Origin: Pirellulaceae bacterium
GTDB taxonomy: Bacteria > Planctomycetota > Planctomycetia > Pirellulales > Pirellulaceae
Reading direction: 5' to 3'
DNA: 52,968 nucleotides
NCBI GenBank assembly: GCA_020852965.1
Contig: JADYZV010000040.1
Span: 1 to 52,968, forward strand
Notes under the pieces: generated by a model
Databases searched by the model: none
The model's input: the letters and a program-made list of their open reading frames with translations, nothing else
What the model was told of the DNA's origin: nothing
Part shown: positions 15,996 to 24,594 of the stretch, piece by piece
Numbering within the stretch: position 1 is the first letter of the stretch
Layout of the letters: each line of letters opens with the position of its first letter
Position numbers and translations under genes: made by a program

Positions 15996-17825
15996 TCAGC
16001 TCGCATCCTGCGAATAGATCAGCACCGTGTAGGGTGGCAATTGGACGCGACCACAATGCGACTGGCCATCGTAGCCGCGCTGTTCGGCTTCGATGTGTCC
16101 GCTGGCATTGCCGCCGAAGTCATCGCTGTATTGCTTGAGATCGCTGCTGAACCGTCGCTTCCACTGCCCACCAGCGGGTAATCCGAATTCGTAGTTTTCA
16201 AATCGTTGGTTGGCGAAGTTTGCGATGACGATGACGTCGTCCTGCGGCCCACCGGTGTGGCTTCGCCGAAAGGCTACGATCTTATTTTGGTGATTGACAT
16301 GGAAGACGTCGATTTTTTGACCCGTCAATCCTTTCGTATGTCCGCCGGCATTGCGTCGCAAGTGAATCAGTTTAGCGGTTAGCGCACCGATACCACCATG
16401 TTCGTCTTTGTTTTCCCACGGCATCGGCTCGGTATCTTGGAACCAGCCATCCTGCAGTAGTTCCTGGCCTTGAAATAACATGGGGATGCCTGGTGCGGTC
16501 AGGGTCAGGGCGATTCCCAATGCGGCCCTTTTTTGGGCGAACCAACTATCCGGATCAGCGCTATCCACTTCGCTGGGGATTCGAGATTTACCGTTGGCCA
16601 CTTCGTCGTGGGATTCGGTATAGATCACTCGCTGAAATACGTCGCCGTTGTAATTATGGAGAAGCGCGTTGCGAACTTTGTTCATATCGCGGCTCGCATC
16701 ATTGGATTGGGTGATGACATCCCGAATCGGGTGGACGAACTTTGCATCCCATTGGCTCGAGAAACCAGCCCCCCCCTCGTTATCCGATTTGGTCAGATAG
16801 GCGTTGTTCTGTAGATCTTCGGCTATGGTTATAGCAGACGGTTTGAAAGCGTGGATCTCGCGGTTGACCCATTGAGTCAGTCCCCAGCCTTCGGGAATTT
16901 CGTGCTGTCCGGTAGCATCGACGCTGCGAATGTAGAGTGTCATGTCCAGTCGCAAGCCATCGACGTGATAATCCTGCAGCCACATCATGGCGTTGTCACG
17001 AATATACGAACGCACTTCGCCTCGGCCGTAGTCCGGGCGCGTATCGCCCCATGGGGTGTTACTGCGGTAGTCATTGTAGAAGTAGATGCCTCCTTTGTCG
17101 TTTTCGCTCCAACCATCGAATTGCCACAGACTCAAATCACTAGGGCCGAAGTGGTTGTAGACGACGTCCAGGATGATGGCAAAACCGGCCTTGTGCGCTT
17201 CACGCACGAACGTCTTGAACCCTTCGGCTCCGCCATAGGCCATTTCGATGGCATAGGGATGGGCCGGGTTATAGCCCCACGATAGGTCTCCAGCAAATTC
17301 GACAATGGGCATAACTTGCAAGGCGTTGACCCCTAGTTGCTTGAGATGATCGAATTTGGCGATGTAGTCGGCAAAAGTTCCGACAGAGTCTTCGTCACTA
17401 CGATGGAATGTTCCGATGTGCGTTTCATAGATAACCAGCTCATTCCAGGCAGGCATTTTAAAATCGTCGTCTTGCCAATCGAAATTGGGATCGTGAATGA
17501 TGCCATTGCCGACCGAATTGGTGACTTCGCGCACGCGCGGGTCGATACGCCGGAAAGTATTGTCTCCGTTGGTAATCTCGTATTGGTACTCGTCGCCGGG
17601 CTTTGCATGTTCGACGATTGCAAACCAACATCCGCTCTCTTCGCGTTGTAGCGGATGTACGTCCGCTTTCCAATCGTTAAAGTTACCGATTACGCTCACG
17701 CGATTCGCATTGGGAGCCCATACGCGAAAGGCGACCCGTTGATCAAGGACGATCGGCCCCATGCCTTCAATGTTCGGTTCATTTCGCGTTGCATCGGATT
17801 GATCGAGCAGTACAGACTGGTCCAT
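15996..17825 (-). CDS. GH13 alpha-glucan enzyme, 1,4-alpha-glucan branching enzyme type
   Basis: This 609-residue cytosolic protein starts with a CBM48-like domain (VAFRVWAPNANRVSVIGNFNDW, about 30-55). The GH13 barrel shows YETHIGTF, then VYNHFGPSD, the nucleophile D294 in DGLRLDMT, the acid E336 in ITIAEDLQ and D407 in TESHDE. An all-beta C-terminal domain follows (about 505-605). Branching enzymes and trehalohydrolases share this plan; GYNPAHPYAIEMAYGG and GIPMLFQGQELLQDGWF favour a GlgB-like branching enzyme but do not exclude a hydrolase. It is shorter than classical GlgB (about 630-730 residues). AGGAGA 8 bases before the ATG is a strong ribosome-binding site. No other glycogen gene is adjacent. 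Confidence 0.85.
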   Translation of the reverse strand: MDQSVLLDQSDATRNEPNIEGMGPIVLDQRVAFRVWAPNANRVSVIGNFNDWKADVHPLQREESGCWFAIVEHAKPGDEYQYEITNGDNTFRRIDPRVREVTNSVGNGIIHDPNFDWQDDDFKMPAWNELVIYETHIGTFHRSDEDSVGTFADYIAKFDHLKQLGVNALQVMPIVEFAGDLSWGYNPAHPYAIEMAYGGAEGFKTFVREAHKAGFAIILDVVYNHFGPSDLSLWQFDGWSENDKGGIYFYNDYRSNTPWGDTRPDYGRGEVRSYIRDNAMMWLQDYHVDGLRLDMTLYIRSVDATGQHEIPEGWGLTQWVNREIHAFKPSAITIAEDLQNNAYLTKSDNEGGAGFSSQWDAKFVHPIRDVITQSNDASRDMNKVRNALLHNYNGDVFQRVIYTESHDEVANGKSRIPSEVDSADPDSWFAQKRAALGIALTLTAPGIPMLFQGQELLQDGWFQDTEPMPWENKDEHGGIGALTAKLIHLRRNAGGHTKGLTGQKIDVFHVNHQNKIVAFRRSHTGGPQDDVIVIANFANQRFENYEFGLPAGGQWKRRFSSDLKQYSDDFGGNASGHIEAEQRGYDGQSHCGRVQLPPYTVLIYSQDAS

Positions 17826-18062
17826 GTTCTAATCTCCTATTGTTGAATGAATATCATTAAGGGATGCTGATCGCCACCGTCAATGAGGTCTGTCTGAACT
17901 CGTCAGGGTGAGGTTATCGGTAATGTGGCGACTGGACCTCGTGATCGTTCCCCGCACTATTGCCTCCACCTCGTTTCGGTTTGCACATCACCTGCCCGGC
18001 CGCGCTTCGCGGCTAGACAGACCAGTGCACTGCCAACCCAAACTCGCTCGCACACACATCGT

Positions 18063-19079
18063 TCAAAGCGGCCCTATCTTGATGCTTCTCAAGCCGTGTA
18101 CGTAGGCAAGCTTTTCGATGACGGCAGGTGGTAAACGCTCCGGTAGCAGTGCGGTCAGACCGAGATCATAGTTATACTCGCTGACTTCAATCACTATATC
18201 CAGCACCTGGGAGACGAGCTGCTTCGTATCGACGGCTGGCGACATATCGAGTGAACGCCCTCCGACGTCACTGGCGGTGGTGGCAATCGCCAAGATATCA
18301 AGGTACACGTTGACAGTCTCTGCAAAGTCTTCCCAAGGGTGCATGGTAGCGTAAGCACTCACATGACTCTGAGCCCAGTCGGCTGGTGGTCCGTGTTGGT
18401 AGTGCGCCCCCATAGCCGCAGCATAGTCGACGGCCAGTGGATCACCGAATAGACGATGATAGTCCTTTGCGGCCAAACGGCTGGCCCAAGACCAATCGAC
18501 ATAATGCCCGACTTCGTGCCGCATGTGGCCGATGAGTGTGCGTTGTGGCTCGCGCAATTGCACGCGAACGCGCTCGCGATGCACGCTATCCGCTTCAGCG
18601 AGATTGATCGTGATCAAGCCATCTTTATGTCCCGTAGTCACCCGACGCGGCCTTCCCGTCGAGTCGATAGAATCCTCGATGAACTGAAACTTTAACGGAT
18701 GTGTCTCATTTAAATTCGCGACGAATGGTGGTAGCCCGAGTTCTTCCAACTGCAGTAACAATCGACGCTTGGCAACTTCCAGTGCACCCCAGCGGGCTAC
18801 ATTGGTTGCATTGCTAAGGGCTGGCGTGGTTCGAGTAAACTCGCACAACCTACATAACGTATTGGGGGCGGCGTTGAACGAGCGGCAAACGCCATGCACC
18901 TGATTGGTACAAGCGTACGTCGCTGCACCGCAGGTATCGCAGCCTTGGGATTGATCGATCGCAGAAAAGCTAGTCAAAGCACTGCATGGCCCACAGCGCC
19001 CCAAGGTTGCATTGCAAGCTAGGCAGTAGTGGTTATTGAAGAATATTCGATTGCCACAGCGACATCTCCCAGTCTTCAT
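18063..19079 (-). CDS. Putative zinc-binding metallopeptidase with N-terminal zinc ribbons
   Basis: ATG at 19079 gives 338 residues. It overlaps the stop of the response regulator gene as ATGA, which decides the start over a longer frame reaching 19157. The first 80 residues are cysteine-rich zinc ribbons (CRCGNRIFFNNHYCLAC, RCGPC, CDTCG, CRLC). The rest matches the putative zinc-binding metallopeptidase family: a gluzincin-like HMRHEVGHYVDW (HExxH form HEVGH), a downstream HPWEDFAETVNVYLDIL carrying a likely third ligand, and DPLAVDYAAAMGAHYQHGPP. The usual length is about 340-360. No signal peptide is seen, so it acts in the cytosol. Its targets are unknown; tight coupling to a stand-alone receiver domain suggests regulated proteolysis. 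Confidence 0.85.
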   Translation of the reverse strand: MKTGRCRCGNRIFFNNHYCLACNATLGRCGPCSALTSFSAIDQSQGCDTCGAATYACTNQVHGVCRSFNAAPNTLCRLCEFTRTTPALSNATNVARWGALEVAKRRLLLQLEELGLPPFVANLNETHPLKFQFIEDSIDSTGRPRRVTTGHKDGLITINLAEADSVHRERVRVQLREPQRTLIGHMRHEVGHYVDWSWASRLAAKDYHRLFGDPLAVDYAAAMGAHYQHGPPADWAQSHVSAYATMHPWEDFAETVNVYLDILAIATTASDVGGRSLDMSPAVDTKQLVSQVLDIVIEVSEYNYDLGLTALLPERLPPAVIEKLAYVHGLRSIKIGPL

Positions 19080-19492
19080 AATTGGGCCTGCTCGGCAGAG
19101 GCACCAGAACCGGCCTGATCCGCCGTAGCTTCTCCAACCAACTCCCGGATTTGACAAAAAAGCTTGTCGAAGTCCACCGGCTTGGAATGGAACGCGTCGC
19201 AGCCTGCCGCTCGCGCACGCGCCTCATCGCTGGGAAGGGCGTAAGCGGTTAACGCGATTACCGGAATACGACGACCGGCATGAGTAGAACGAATTTGCAA
19301 CGTGGCTTCGAAGCCGTCGAGCTCCGGCATGTTGACATCCATCAGAATCAACGATGGTGCCGACCGCGACACCGACGCGACCGCTTCGAGCCCATTGGTG
19401 GCCGTCTCGACGGTGTAACCATGCTTCTGTAACTGGCGAGTCATCATGTCACGCAAGTCAGCGTGATCATCAGCTAGCAATATTGTGGCCAT
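19076..19492 (-). CDS. Stand-alone CheY-like response regulator
   Basis: This 138-residue protein is a single receiver domain plus a short alanine/glycine-rich tail. Its phosphorylation site is intact: the acidic pair in LLADDHAD (residues 8-9), D52 in LILMDVNMPELDGFE, T in VIALTAY and K in FHSKPVD. It lacks an output domain, so it must act through a partner protein. The TGA stop overlaps the ATG of the metallopeptidase gene, making that protease the obvious candidate partner or co-regulated product. The receiver type (DVNMPELDGFE, SKPVD) resembles those fused to hybrid kinases. Confidence 0.92.
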   Translation of the reverse strand: MATILLADDHADLRDMMTRQLQKHGYTVETATNGLEAVASVSRSAPSLILMDVNMPELDGFEATLQIRSTHAGRRIPVIALTAYALPSDEARARAAGCDAFHSKPVDFDKLFCQIRELVGEATADQAGSGASAEQAQL

Positions 19493-20170
19493 TGAATAAG
19501 CCCTTTGGATAGGATGCTGATTTTCGCCCGTCTTACGGATGGCGAAATGTAGAAAGTCTCACCGCAAAAGTACTCACACAAATGCTTCTCCGCAGAAAAA
19601 CCGTTTTGGCGTTAGTCGCAGTCGCTCAAATTGTCAGATAACTTACGCGTGGGTGCATACGAGCCGTCCAAGCAAATCATGTGCCGCATTCCGGTTCTCC
19701 AGACTATTGCTGCAGAGCTGTTTGTCTTTCGCCTTAATCAAGAACCGATGATAACTGCGAGCCAAATTTAGTCGACCTTGGCGGAGAGGTTTGGAGCAAT
19801 TTCACTCAACTCGGTCTGAAAATAGCCCTATCGGTGCTAGCCCATGACAGCTAAGCCGCCCGGAAAGGGGCGCGCTGTAAATTCGCGGTAGTAGTTATTG
19901 CTCCATGGTATGACCGGCTAACCGCTTAGCGCGCCTGGTGGCTTCGCACCGAGAAGTCAGCTCCGGAGGCCACCTGGGGCGTATAAATGATTATTGGATC
20001 GATATACCTAGCAATTTTAAGCTGTCCACAATGAACGAAACAACGGATCAGCGATTTAGTGAAGCAACTGACCGACCGCTAAACCGATTTCCTAGAGACG
20101 CAAGAACGCCATGGCTCGACCCATTGTCAAGCCAAGGCGGTTGAATTTCGATGAAGGTATCGATGATTCT
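19493..20170. other. 678-bp intergenic region, no gene recognised
   Basis: Short ORFs have no recognisable products. GGCGCGCT (19867-19885 area) recurs inverted as AGCGCGCC near 19930, a weak inverted pair. Promoters for the response regulator probably lie at its left end. Confidence 0.45.
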
Positions 20171-20536
20171 CTACTTACGGTCTCGCTTGCCATTGACATC
20201 CACGTCGACTCCGTTGCGATCGACATTGACATCAACGCGTGCGCCCCGGTTCTTCATATTGCGTTGCACACCATATCGCTTGTACAATCCGCTTGTGAAC
20301 TCTTCGTCAGCAAAGTCGGGGCAACTATTCTCGTCAAACCCTACCGAGCCTTCGAGTTGTTGCTGGGTGACATTTAACACTAGCACGGTCTCGTCGGCAT
20401 CATCTGGATCGGGCTTAAACTTGAACGCTTCAAAGGGAACCGCAAACATCTTGTTGCCGATTCCGAGGAAGCCCCCATACGTCACGGCCGCATACTGCAC
20501 CTTCCCTACTTGTAACTCTGAGGACTTAGAGGACAA
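20171..20536 (-). pseudogene. PRC-barrel protein fragment lacking its N-terminal half
   Basis: The translated sequence VGKVQYAAVTYGGFLGIGNKMFAVPFEAF is the second half of a PRC-barrel. It is followed by LVLNVTQQQLEGSVGFDENSCPDFADEEFTS and a C-terminus rich in alternating D, V and N (DVNVDRNGVDVDVNGKRDRK). Family members carry a signal peptide and the first strands (roughly 60-80 residues) before this point. Here the frame is closed by TGA 9 bases before the first possible start (TTG at 20536), and no upstream frame encodes the missing half. It is probably a truncated relic. A short expressed product starting at TTG cannot be excluded. Confidence 0.7.
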
Positions 20537-21024
20537 CGAAGGTCAAGCTTTAGGGTGCCCAGCCATTGCGAAACCGGTATGCCCTCAACTTTTACCCGTT
20601 GGACGTTTCGGCAGAAGCTCGATCTAGCAACTGCATGAGCTTTCGAACAACTACAAATTTGATCTGTCGCTGAGAAGAATTCGAGCTTCTCCAATTGTTC
20701 GCATCCTCGAATCGTGTCTGAAACTGTGATGGCTTCATCGCTCGACCGATGGTAGCTACGAGCTGGAGAATTAGCAAAGACCGTACCGCTTCAAGCAAGC
20801 CGCAGATTGTCGCGACTATGTTTATCTATCTCCACTTTTTCTGTTCTTCCAACGGCGCTCGTGTACGATAGTCCAACAGACTGCGCTTCATTCGTTCATG
20901 CTCCGAAGGGCGGGATCCGACGGCGGAGCGTCGGGCCACATTCGAACAACAGCCAGCGCTACATTCGATCTATCTAAATCCCAGATTGTTCATAACCCGG
21001 ATTAAAGCGTTGTGCGCAAAATGA
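20537..21024. other. 488-bp region with degraded sequence and one palindromic repeat
   Basis: No intact gene was recognised. The missing 5' half of the PRC-barrel gene should lie at the left end but is not found in any minus frame. Copy D of the dispersed palindrome occupies 20913-20943. Confidence 0.4.
20913..20943 (-). repeat. Dispersed palindromic element, copy D
   Basis: Read on the minus strand it is GAATGTGGCCCGACGCTCCG followed by CCGTCGGATCC. It shares the extra C of copy A (2903-2935). Confidence 0.8.
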
Positions 21025-21162
21025 CTAGAAGTCACAGCCCTTGTAGAACAACAGGAGAATTACGATCGGCAGCGGTAAGCCAATCAACCAAGCGAGGCAA
21101 CCATACTTGATCTTGCCCGCACGACGCATTAAACGCACTTTGCTTGACTCTAACTTTGCCAT
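21025..21162 (-). CDS. Small single-span membrane protein, 45 residues
   Basis: The family is not recognised. ATG at 21162 is preceded by AGGCGAG at ribosome-binding distance, and the frame closes at TAG 21025. The product has a basic N-terminus (MAKLESSKVRLMRRAGKIKYG), one strongly hydrophobic helix (LAWLIGLPLPIVILLLFY, about 23-40) and a short tail KGCDF. The positive-inside rule puts the N-terminus in the cytoplasm. It lies among other small envelope proteins, so a membrane-stress role is plausible but unproven. Confidence 0.6.
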   Translation of the reverse strand: MAKLESSKVRLMRRAGKIKYGCLAWLIGLPLPIVILLLFYKGCDF

Positions 21163-21550
21163 CCCACTCGCCTTTCATAGATGTTTATTTTCGCGCGTCC
21201 GCTACAGCACCTATACTGGATCGATACTGGCGGCAACTTTAGTGGCAGAACCACATAGCCTGTGTCTCCTTACCACTTCAGAAGCTAGTGCAAACGCAAA
21301 AGTCGGGCCGCTTTGCATTGCTACTAGCTAGTGAGTGCCGAACCCTCATATAAATCGATGGCAATCGAGACAGATTGATCGCTGGGCACACACCGATGCG
21401 TCGGCACCCTGTTTGGTGCTCGCTGTTCGACCAATTGAAGCTGAATGGCCTCGCCCCTAGCGCTGCGGCACGCCAAATGCCCTATGATTGGAAGCGTAGC
21501 TATAGTTCCTTAGCCTTTACTCGCCTTCATACTAACTAGGAGCCCTAACC
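21163..21550. other. 388-bp intergenic region between divergent small genes
   Basis: It is a divergent promoter region for the 45-residue membrane protein (minus) and the CsbD/DUF883-like gene (plus). No operator, hairpin or further gene was recognised. Confidence 0.4.
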
Positions 21551-22009
21551 GTGCCTCAACAAGACTTTACGCCGCTACGCGGCAAAGCATCTTCGCCGTC
21601 GATTGAAGATCGTTGGGAAGAACTGCGAGCCAACATCCGCAAAATGTGGCCTGATCTTTCCAAAGATGACTTAAAGGAGATTGGCGGCGACTCACGGAAA
21701 TTGATTGCACTGGTGCATCAGAAGACGGGCGCTGACATCCACGAAATTGAAGAGCGTATCGCCGAGCTGGCCGAGTCGAGCGAAGGCTTGCTAAATCGCG
21801 TTGTTCGTTCCACCCAGCATGCCTTCTCCACAGCGTCTGAGCACGTCACGGAGCCCATTGCGCAAGCCTACACCGCGACGCGGCAACAAGTAGTGGCTTC
21901 GCCCGTGCGGTCCGTCGGAATTGCCTTCGGTGCTGGAATGCTAATCGGACTGTGCGCCGCTAGCTTGATCAACGATGTGCAGAATCCACCACCGAGACGC
22001 TTTTGGTAA
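21551..22009 (+). CDS. CsbD-like/DUF883 stress-response membrane-anchored protein
   Basis: GTG at 21551 is preceded by TAGGAG about 10 bases upstream and gives 152 residues. The N-terminal part resembles CsbD (WEELRANIRKMWPDLSKDDLKEIGGDSRKLIALVHQKTGAD, about 21-62). The C-terminal part resembles the DUF883/YqjD-ElaB group: an amphipathic helix (about 85-120) followed by one membrane helix (SVGIAFGAGMLIGLCAASLI, about 122-141) and a short polar end. In enterobacteria YqjD and ElaB anchor at the inner membrane and bind ribosomes in stationary phase; whether this applies here is inference. It converges with the AI-2E-family gene 41 bp away. Confidence 0.8.
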   Translation: MPQQDFTPLRGKASSPSIEDRWEELRANIRKMWPDLSKDDLKEIGGDSRKLIALVHQKTGADIHEIEERIAELAESSEGLLNRVVRSTQHAFSTASEHVTEPIAQAYTATRQQVVASPVRSVGIAFGAGMLIGLCAASLINDVQNPPPRRFW

Positions 22010-22050
22010 GCCGGTCTGCAATAGCTATCGCCCCGTTTGAGAAACCAATT

Positions 22051-23979
22051 CTACTTAGTGCTAGGCGAATGGTAGCCGATCAACGAGCGAAGCTTCGCCT
22101 GCGTTTGCGAGTAGGAGGTGGCCATGCTGGTCACCCCGGCCTTACGGGCTTTCACGAACAGGCGGTCGAAATTCTTAAATTTGCCCAGACAGGCGATAAT
22201 GATCGGCTTGTCATACCCTTTTTCTCGGATTGACTTGCACAGGAAGCGAGCCTGTGCAAACCCGCCAGGGGGCATCACAACAATGACCACTGCGGACGGA
22301 TCAGTCTCGACAATTTGGTGGCAGATATCAGTTGGAAGGGTCTCTTCATCGGCAGTCTCAAGTCGATAGATTCCTTCAGCACCCATGCGCAACAAATTCA
22401 ACACCAACGATTCGCTGATATGATGCGCCGCGCACCCAATCACTTTGGGAATATTGACTGGACGATCGCTGGCTAAGTCGTTGCTGTCGGCGGAACTCCC
22501 ACACTCGGTTGTGTCACTTGCTTGCAAATGCTTTTGCAGATCGGCAATCATTCCGCCACTCAACGCAAAAAGCCGGTTCTCGACTGCATCGCTCAGATAC
22601 TCCTCAGTGTGATCGTATCGAATGCGTTTAAACGCTGGAACTAACACGGCGTCCGCTGTCGTATCGAGATCGTTCGCGTCGAGGTGCTGTAGCAATAATT
22701 CGCGAGCGCGACGGGCATCACTGGCAAGCAGTCGTTGATAGAAACGCATAGACACCTTGATCTCGACTTGCTCACCAAGCATCGTCGAAATCACTTTGAA
22801 ACGAGGAACGTAGCGCCCAAGGACGACCAAGCATACAGTGAGCGGCGTCGAAAGCAACAAGCCGACAGGTCCCCACAGCCAACCCCAGAACACAGCCGCC
22901 ACAATGACTGCCACGGCTGAAATACCTGTACTAGCACCGTACAGCCATGGCTCCAGCACATTGTTGCTCAATAATTCCATCACAACAATTAGCGCCAATA
23001 CAGCAAGAAATACGCTGTATCCAGGAAAGACCGACATGGCGATCGTTAGAGGGAAGATTGCCGCCGCGACGGGACCGACGTAGGGGACGAAACGCAGGCA
23101 GGTGGCCAACACCCCCCACAGCATCGCATTGGGAAAACTACCGTCCGCCGTCATCGTCCCGCCAATGATCGCCAGGCCGATCGCAAGAACGAAACCGTAC
23201 GACGTATTGACGATTGTCTGAGCGATCAAATAGCGGCTGATGCGCCCTCCCGCTTCGTCGAGCGCCTCCGTGGTGGTAACGTAATTCCCATGAGAAACTA
23301 CCGCGATAATTCTGTCTCGTAAGTCTTCGCGATGGATCAAAAGGAACAATGCAAATACGCTAACCAAACCGGCAGTCCCCAGCGGCCCGAGCACTGTACC
23401 CGCTGTCGTAGCCCAAGTCGACAGAGGAAGGTCTGCCTGAACCTCCTGCACGAACAGGGGCGATTTGCTAGTCGTGCCATCGTTGGGCCCAAGCTTGCCG
23501 GCCGACGGATCGTTCGGAAAGACCCTGTCCATCCATCCTTGCAATGCAGTGCTTTTCCTCTCCGTTCTATCGGCTGCTGCCGTATCCTCGATAGCCTCGG
23601 TCACCTCACTCGCCAGCTCATCGAGCGATCCCCCCACTCCCGTCGTCAATCCAGCTAGCCCCCGAGCCTTGGCGATCAGTTCTCCCTTGTGTTGGGGAAG
23701 TTCACTAACCAGTTTCGAGACCTCGCGGCCCACAATCGTAAAACCGCCTGCGAGAAGCAAGAACGTCAGAATAGCAGTCGCCCCAACAGAAATGATATTA
23801 TTCACCCCCGAGCGCTGCAGCCGGTTGACAATTGGACTCAGTAAGAACGACAGCAACAAACCCAACGCCATTGGAATAAAAACGTCACGCGCAAAGTAGA
23901 GCGCAGCAACGGTCAGAATAACTGCGAGCAACTGCGCGACACTCGCGATCGTCGTCAATTCGGATTTACGTTGCGACAT
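22051..23979 (-). CDS. AI-2E family transporter (PF01594) with C-terminal B12-binding-like Rossmann domain
   Basis: This 642-residue inner-membrane permease has hydrophobic segments at about 14-90, a long loop (about 95-190), then segments at about 195-380. Family motifs include RFVPYVGPVAAAIFPLTIAMS, VMELLSNNVLEPWLYG and WGPVGLLLSTPLTVCLVVLGRYV. Family members export autoinducer-2 or act in Na+/H+ exchange, so the substrate is unknown. Residues 400-500 are helical and charged. Residues about 510-635 form an alpha/beta domain (KVIGCAAHHISESLVLNLL, AVVIVVMPPGGFAQARFLC, KPIIIACLG) resembling B12-binding or receiver folds, but without DxHxxG or a phosphorylatable Asp pocket. The usual family length is 340-400, so this tail is unusual and suggests a ligand-sensing module. 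Confidence 0.85.
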   Translation of the reverse strand: MSQRKSELTTIASVAQLLAVILTVAALYFARDVFIPMALGLLLSFLLSPIVNRLQRSGVNNIISVGATAILTFLLLAGGFTIVGREVSKLVSELPQHKGELIAKARGLAGLTTGVGGSLDELASEVTEAIEDTAAADRTERKSTALQGWMDRVFPNDPSAGKLGPNDGTTSKSPLFVQEVQADLPLSTWATTAGTVLGPLGTAGLVSVFALFLLIHREDLRDRIIAVVSHGNYVTTTEALDEAGGRISRYLIAQTIVNTSYGFVLAIGLAIIGGTMTADGSFPNAMLWGVLATCLRFVPYVGPVAAAIFPLTIAMSVFPGYSVFLAVLALIVVMELLSNNVLEPWLYGASTGISAVAVIVAAVFWGWLWGPVGLLLSTPLTVCLVVLGRYVPRFKVISTMLGEQVEIKVSMRFYQRLLASDARRARELLLQHLDANDLDTTADAVLVPAFKRIRYDHTEEYLSDAVENRLFALSGGMIADLQKHLQASDTTECGSSADSNDLASDRPVNIPKVIGCAAHHISESLVLNLLRMGAEGIYRLETADEETLPTDICHQIVETDPSAVVIVVMPPGGFAQARFLCKSIREKGYDKPIIIACLGKFKNFDRLFVKARKAGVTSMATSYSQTQAKLRSLIGYHSPSTK

Positions 23980-24103
23980 TCAATGAGTTGCTTATGGGTA
24001 AGGGAAATGGTGGGACTGAAATCCTGATCCCAGGGCAATGTAGCAGATTGGACGCCCAAACTGATTCATAGTGAAGAACCACCGAGCTGCCCTGCGCTCG
24101 GTA

Positions 24104-24123
24104 TGCAATTTGCACAAATTGCA
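24104..24123. promoter_or_regulatory. Perfect inverted repeat between divergent genes
   Basis: TGCAATTTG-CA-CAAATTGCA has 9-bp arms, extended on the left by GGTA and on the right, after TC, by TTACC. It lies between the AI-2E-family gene (start 23979, minus) and the small membrane gene (start 24197, plus). A dimeric repressor site is a reasonable reading. Confidence 0.4.
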
Positions 24124-24196
24124 TCTTACCAATCGGTGAGCAACTCGACTGCGGTTGATTTCACTAGGTTGTTCCCAAAGAGAAAAAGGTAAACCA

Positions 24197-24427
24197 ATGC
24201 GTGCTCTGATCGTAATCGTTATACTATTACTAATTCTAGCGGCGGTGGGCTGGCTGAAGTTCAGTTCTCCCAATGGTGACCCGACGCTTCGCGTCGATAC
24301 GGAGAAAGTGCGCCAAGACACTTCGACGATCGTCGAAAAATCGAAGCAAGCCGTCGATCACGCTGCTGAAAAGATCGACGCCAGCATCGACAGCGAGCCG
24401 ATCAGTCCAACAAACAAATCGCTTTAG
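24197..24427 (+). CDS. Small membrane-anchored protein with polar helical tail
   Basis: The family is not firmly recognised. ATG at 24197 (AAAAGG about 10 bases upstream) gives 76 residues. An upstream in-frame ATG at 24155 lacks such a site. Residues 3-20 are one membrane helix (ALIVIVILLLILAAVGWL). The rest is charged and predicted helical (TEKVRQDTSTIVEKSKQAVDHAAEKIDASID), with spacing that recalls CsbD/YtxH-like stress proteins. Codons PTLRVD are written by CGACGCTTCGCGTCG, one base from the core of the dispersed palindrome. It converges with the DUF3309 gene 8 bp downstream. Confidence 0.65.
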   Translation: MRALIVIVILLLILAAVGWLKFSSPNGDPTLRVDTEKVRQDTSTIVEKSKQAVDHAAEKIDASIDSEPISPTNKSL

Positions 24428-24435
24428 CTTAGCTA

Positions 24436-24594
24436 CTAAAATGGTAATCGACCCATCAACAGTAGCACGAGCAAGATGACGACAACCACGGTAAGCAAGC
24501 CACTTGGCCCGTAGCCCCAACTTCGGCTGTGCGGCCAAGCTGGCACGACACCCAACAATAGCAAAATCAGCACGATTAACAGGATGGTAGACAT
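24436..24594 (-). CDS. DUF3309 family small membrane protein, 52 residues
   Basis: Minus-strand ATG at 24594 to TAG at 24436 encodes 52 residues with two hydrophobic helices. They flank the diagnostic turn WPHSRSWGYGPSG (about 20-32), the signature of DUF3309. The C-terminus is LLVLLLMGRLPF. The family occurs widely as stand-alone small inner-membrane proteins, often near stress genes, and has no known function. It converges with the small gene at 24197-24427. Confidence 0.88.
   Translation of the reverse strand: MSTILLIVLILLLLGVVPAWPHSRSWGYGPSGLLTVVVVILLVLLLMGRLPF

Noticed and set aside
17918-17945. AATGTGGCGACTGG as another palindrome copy
   Set aside because: It shares only the first seven or eight bases; the stem is not formed.
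20506-20798. Two short minus ORFs upstream of the PRC-barrel fragment
   Set aside because: Neither encodes the missing PRC-barrel half nor any known transposase fragment.
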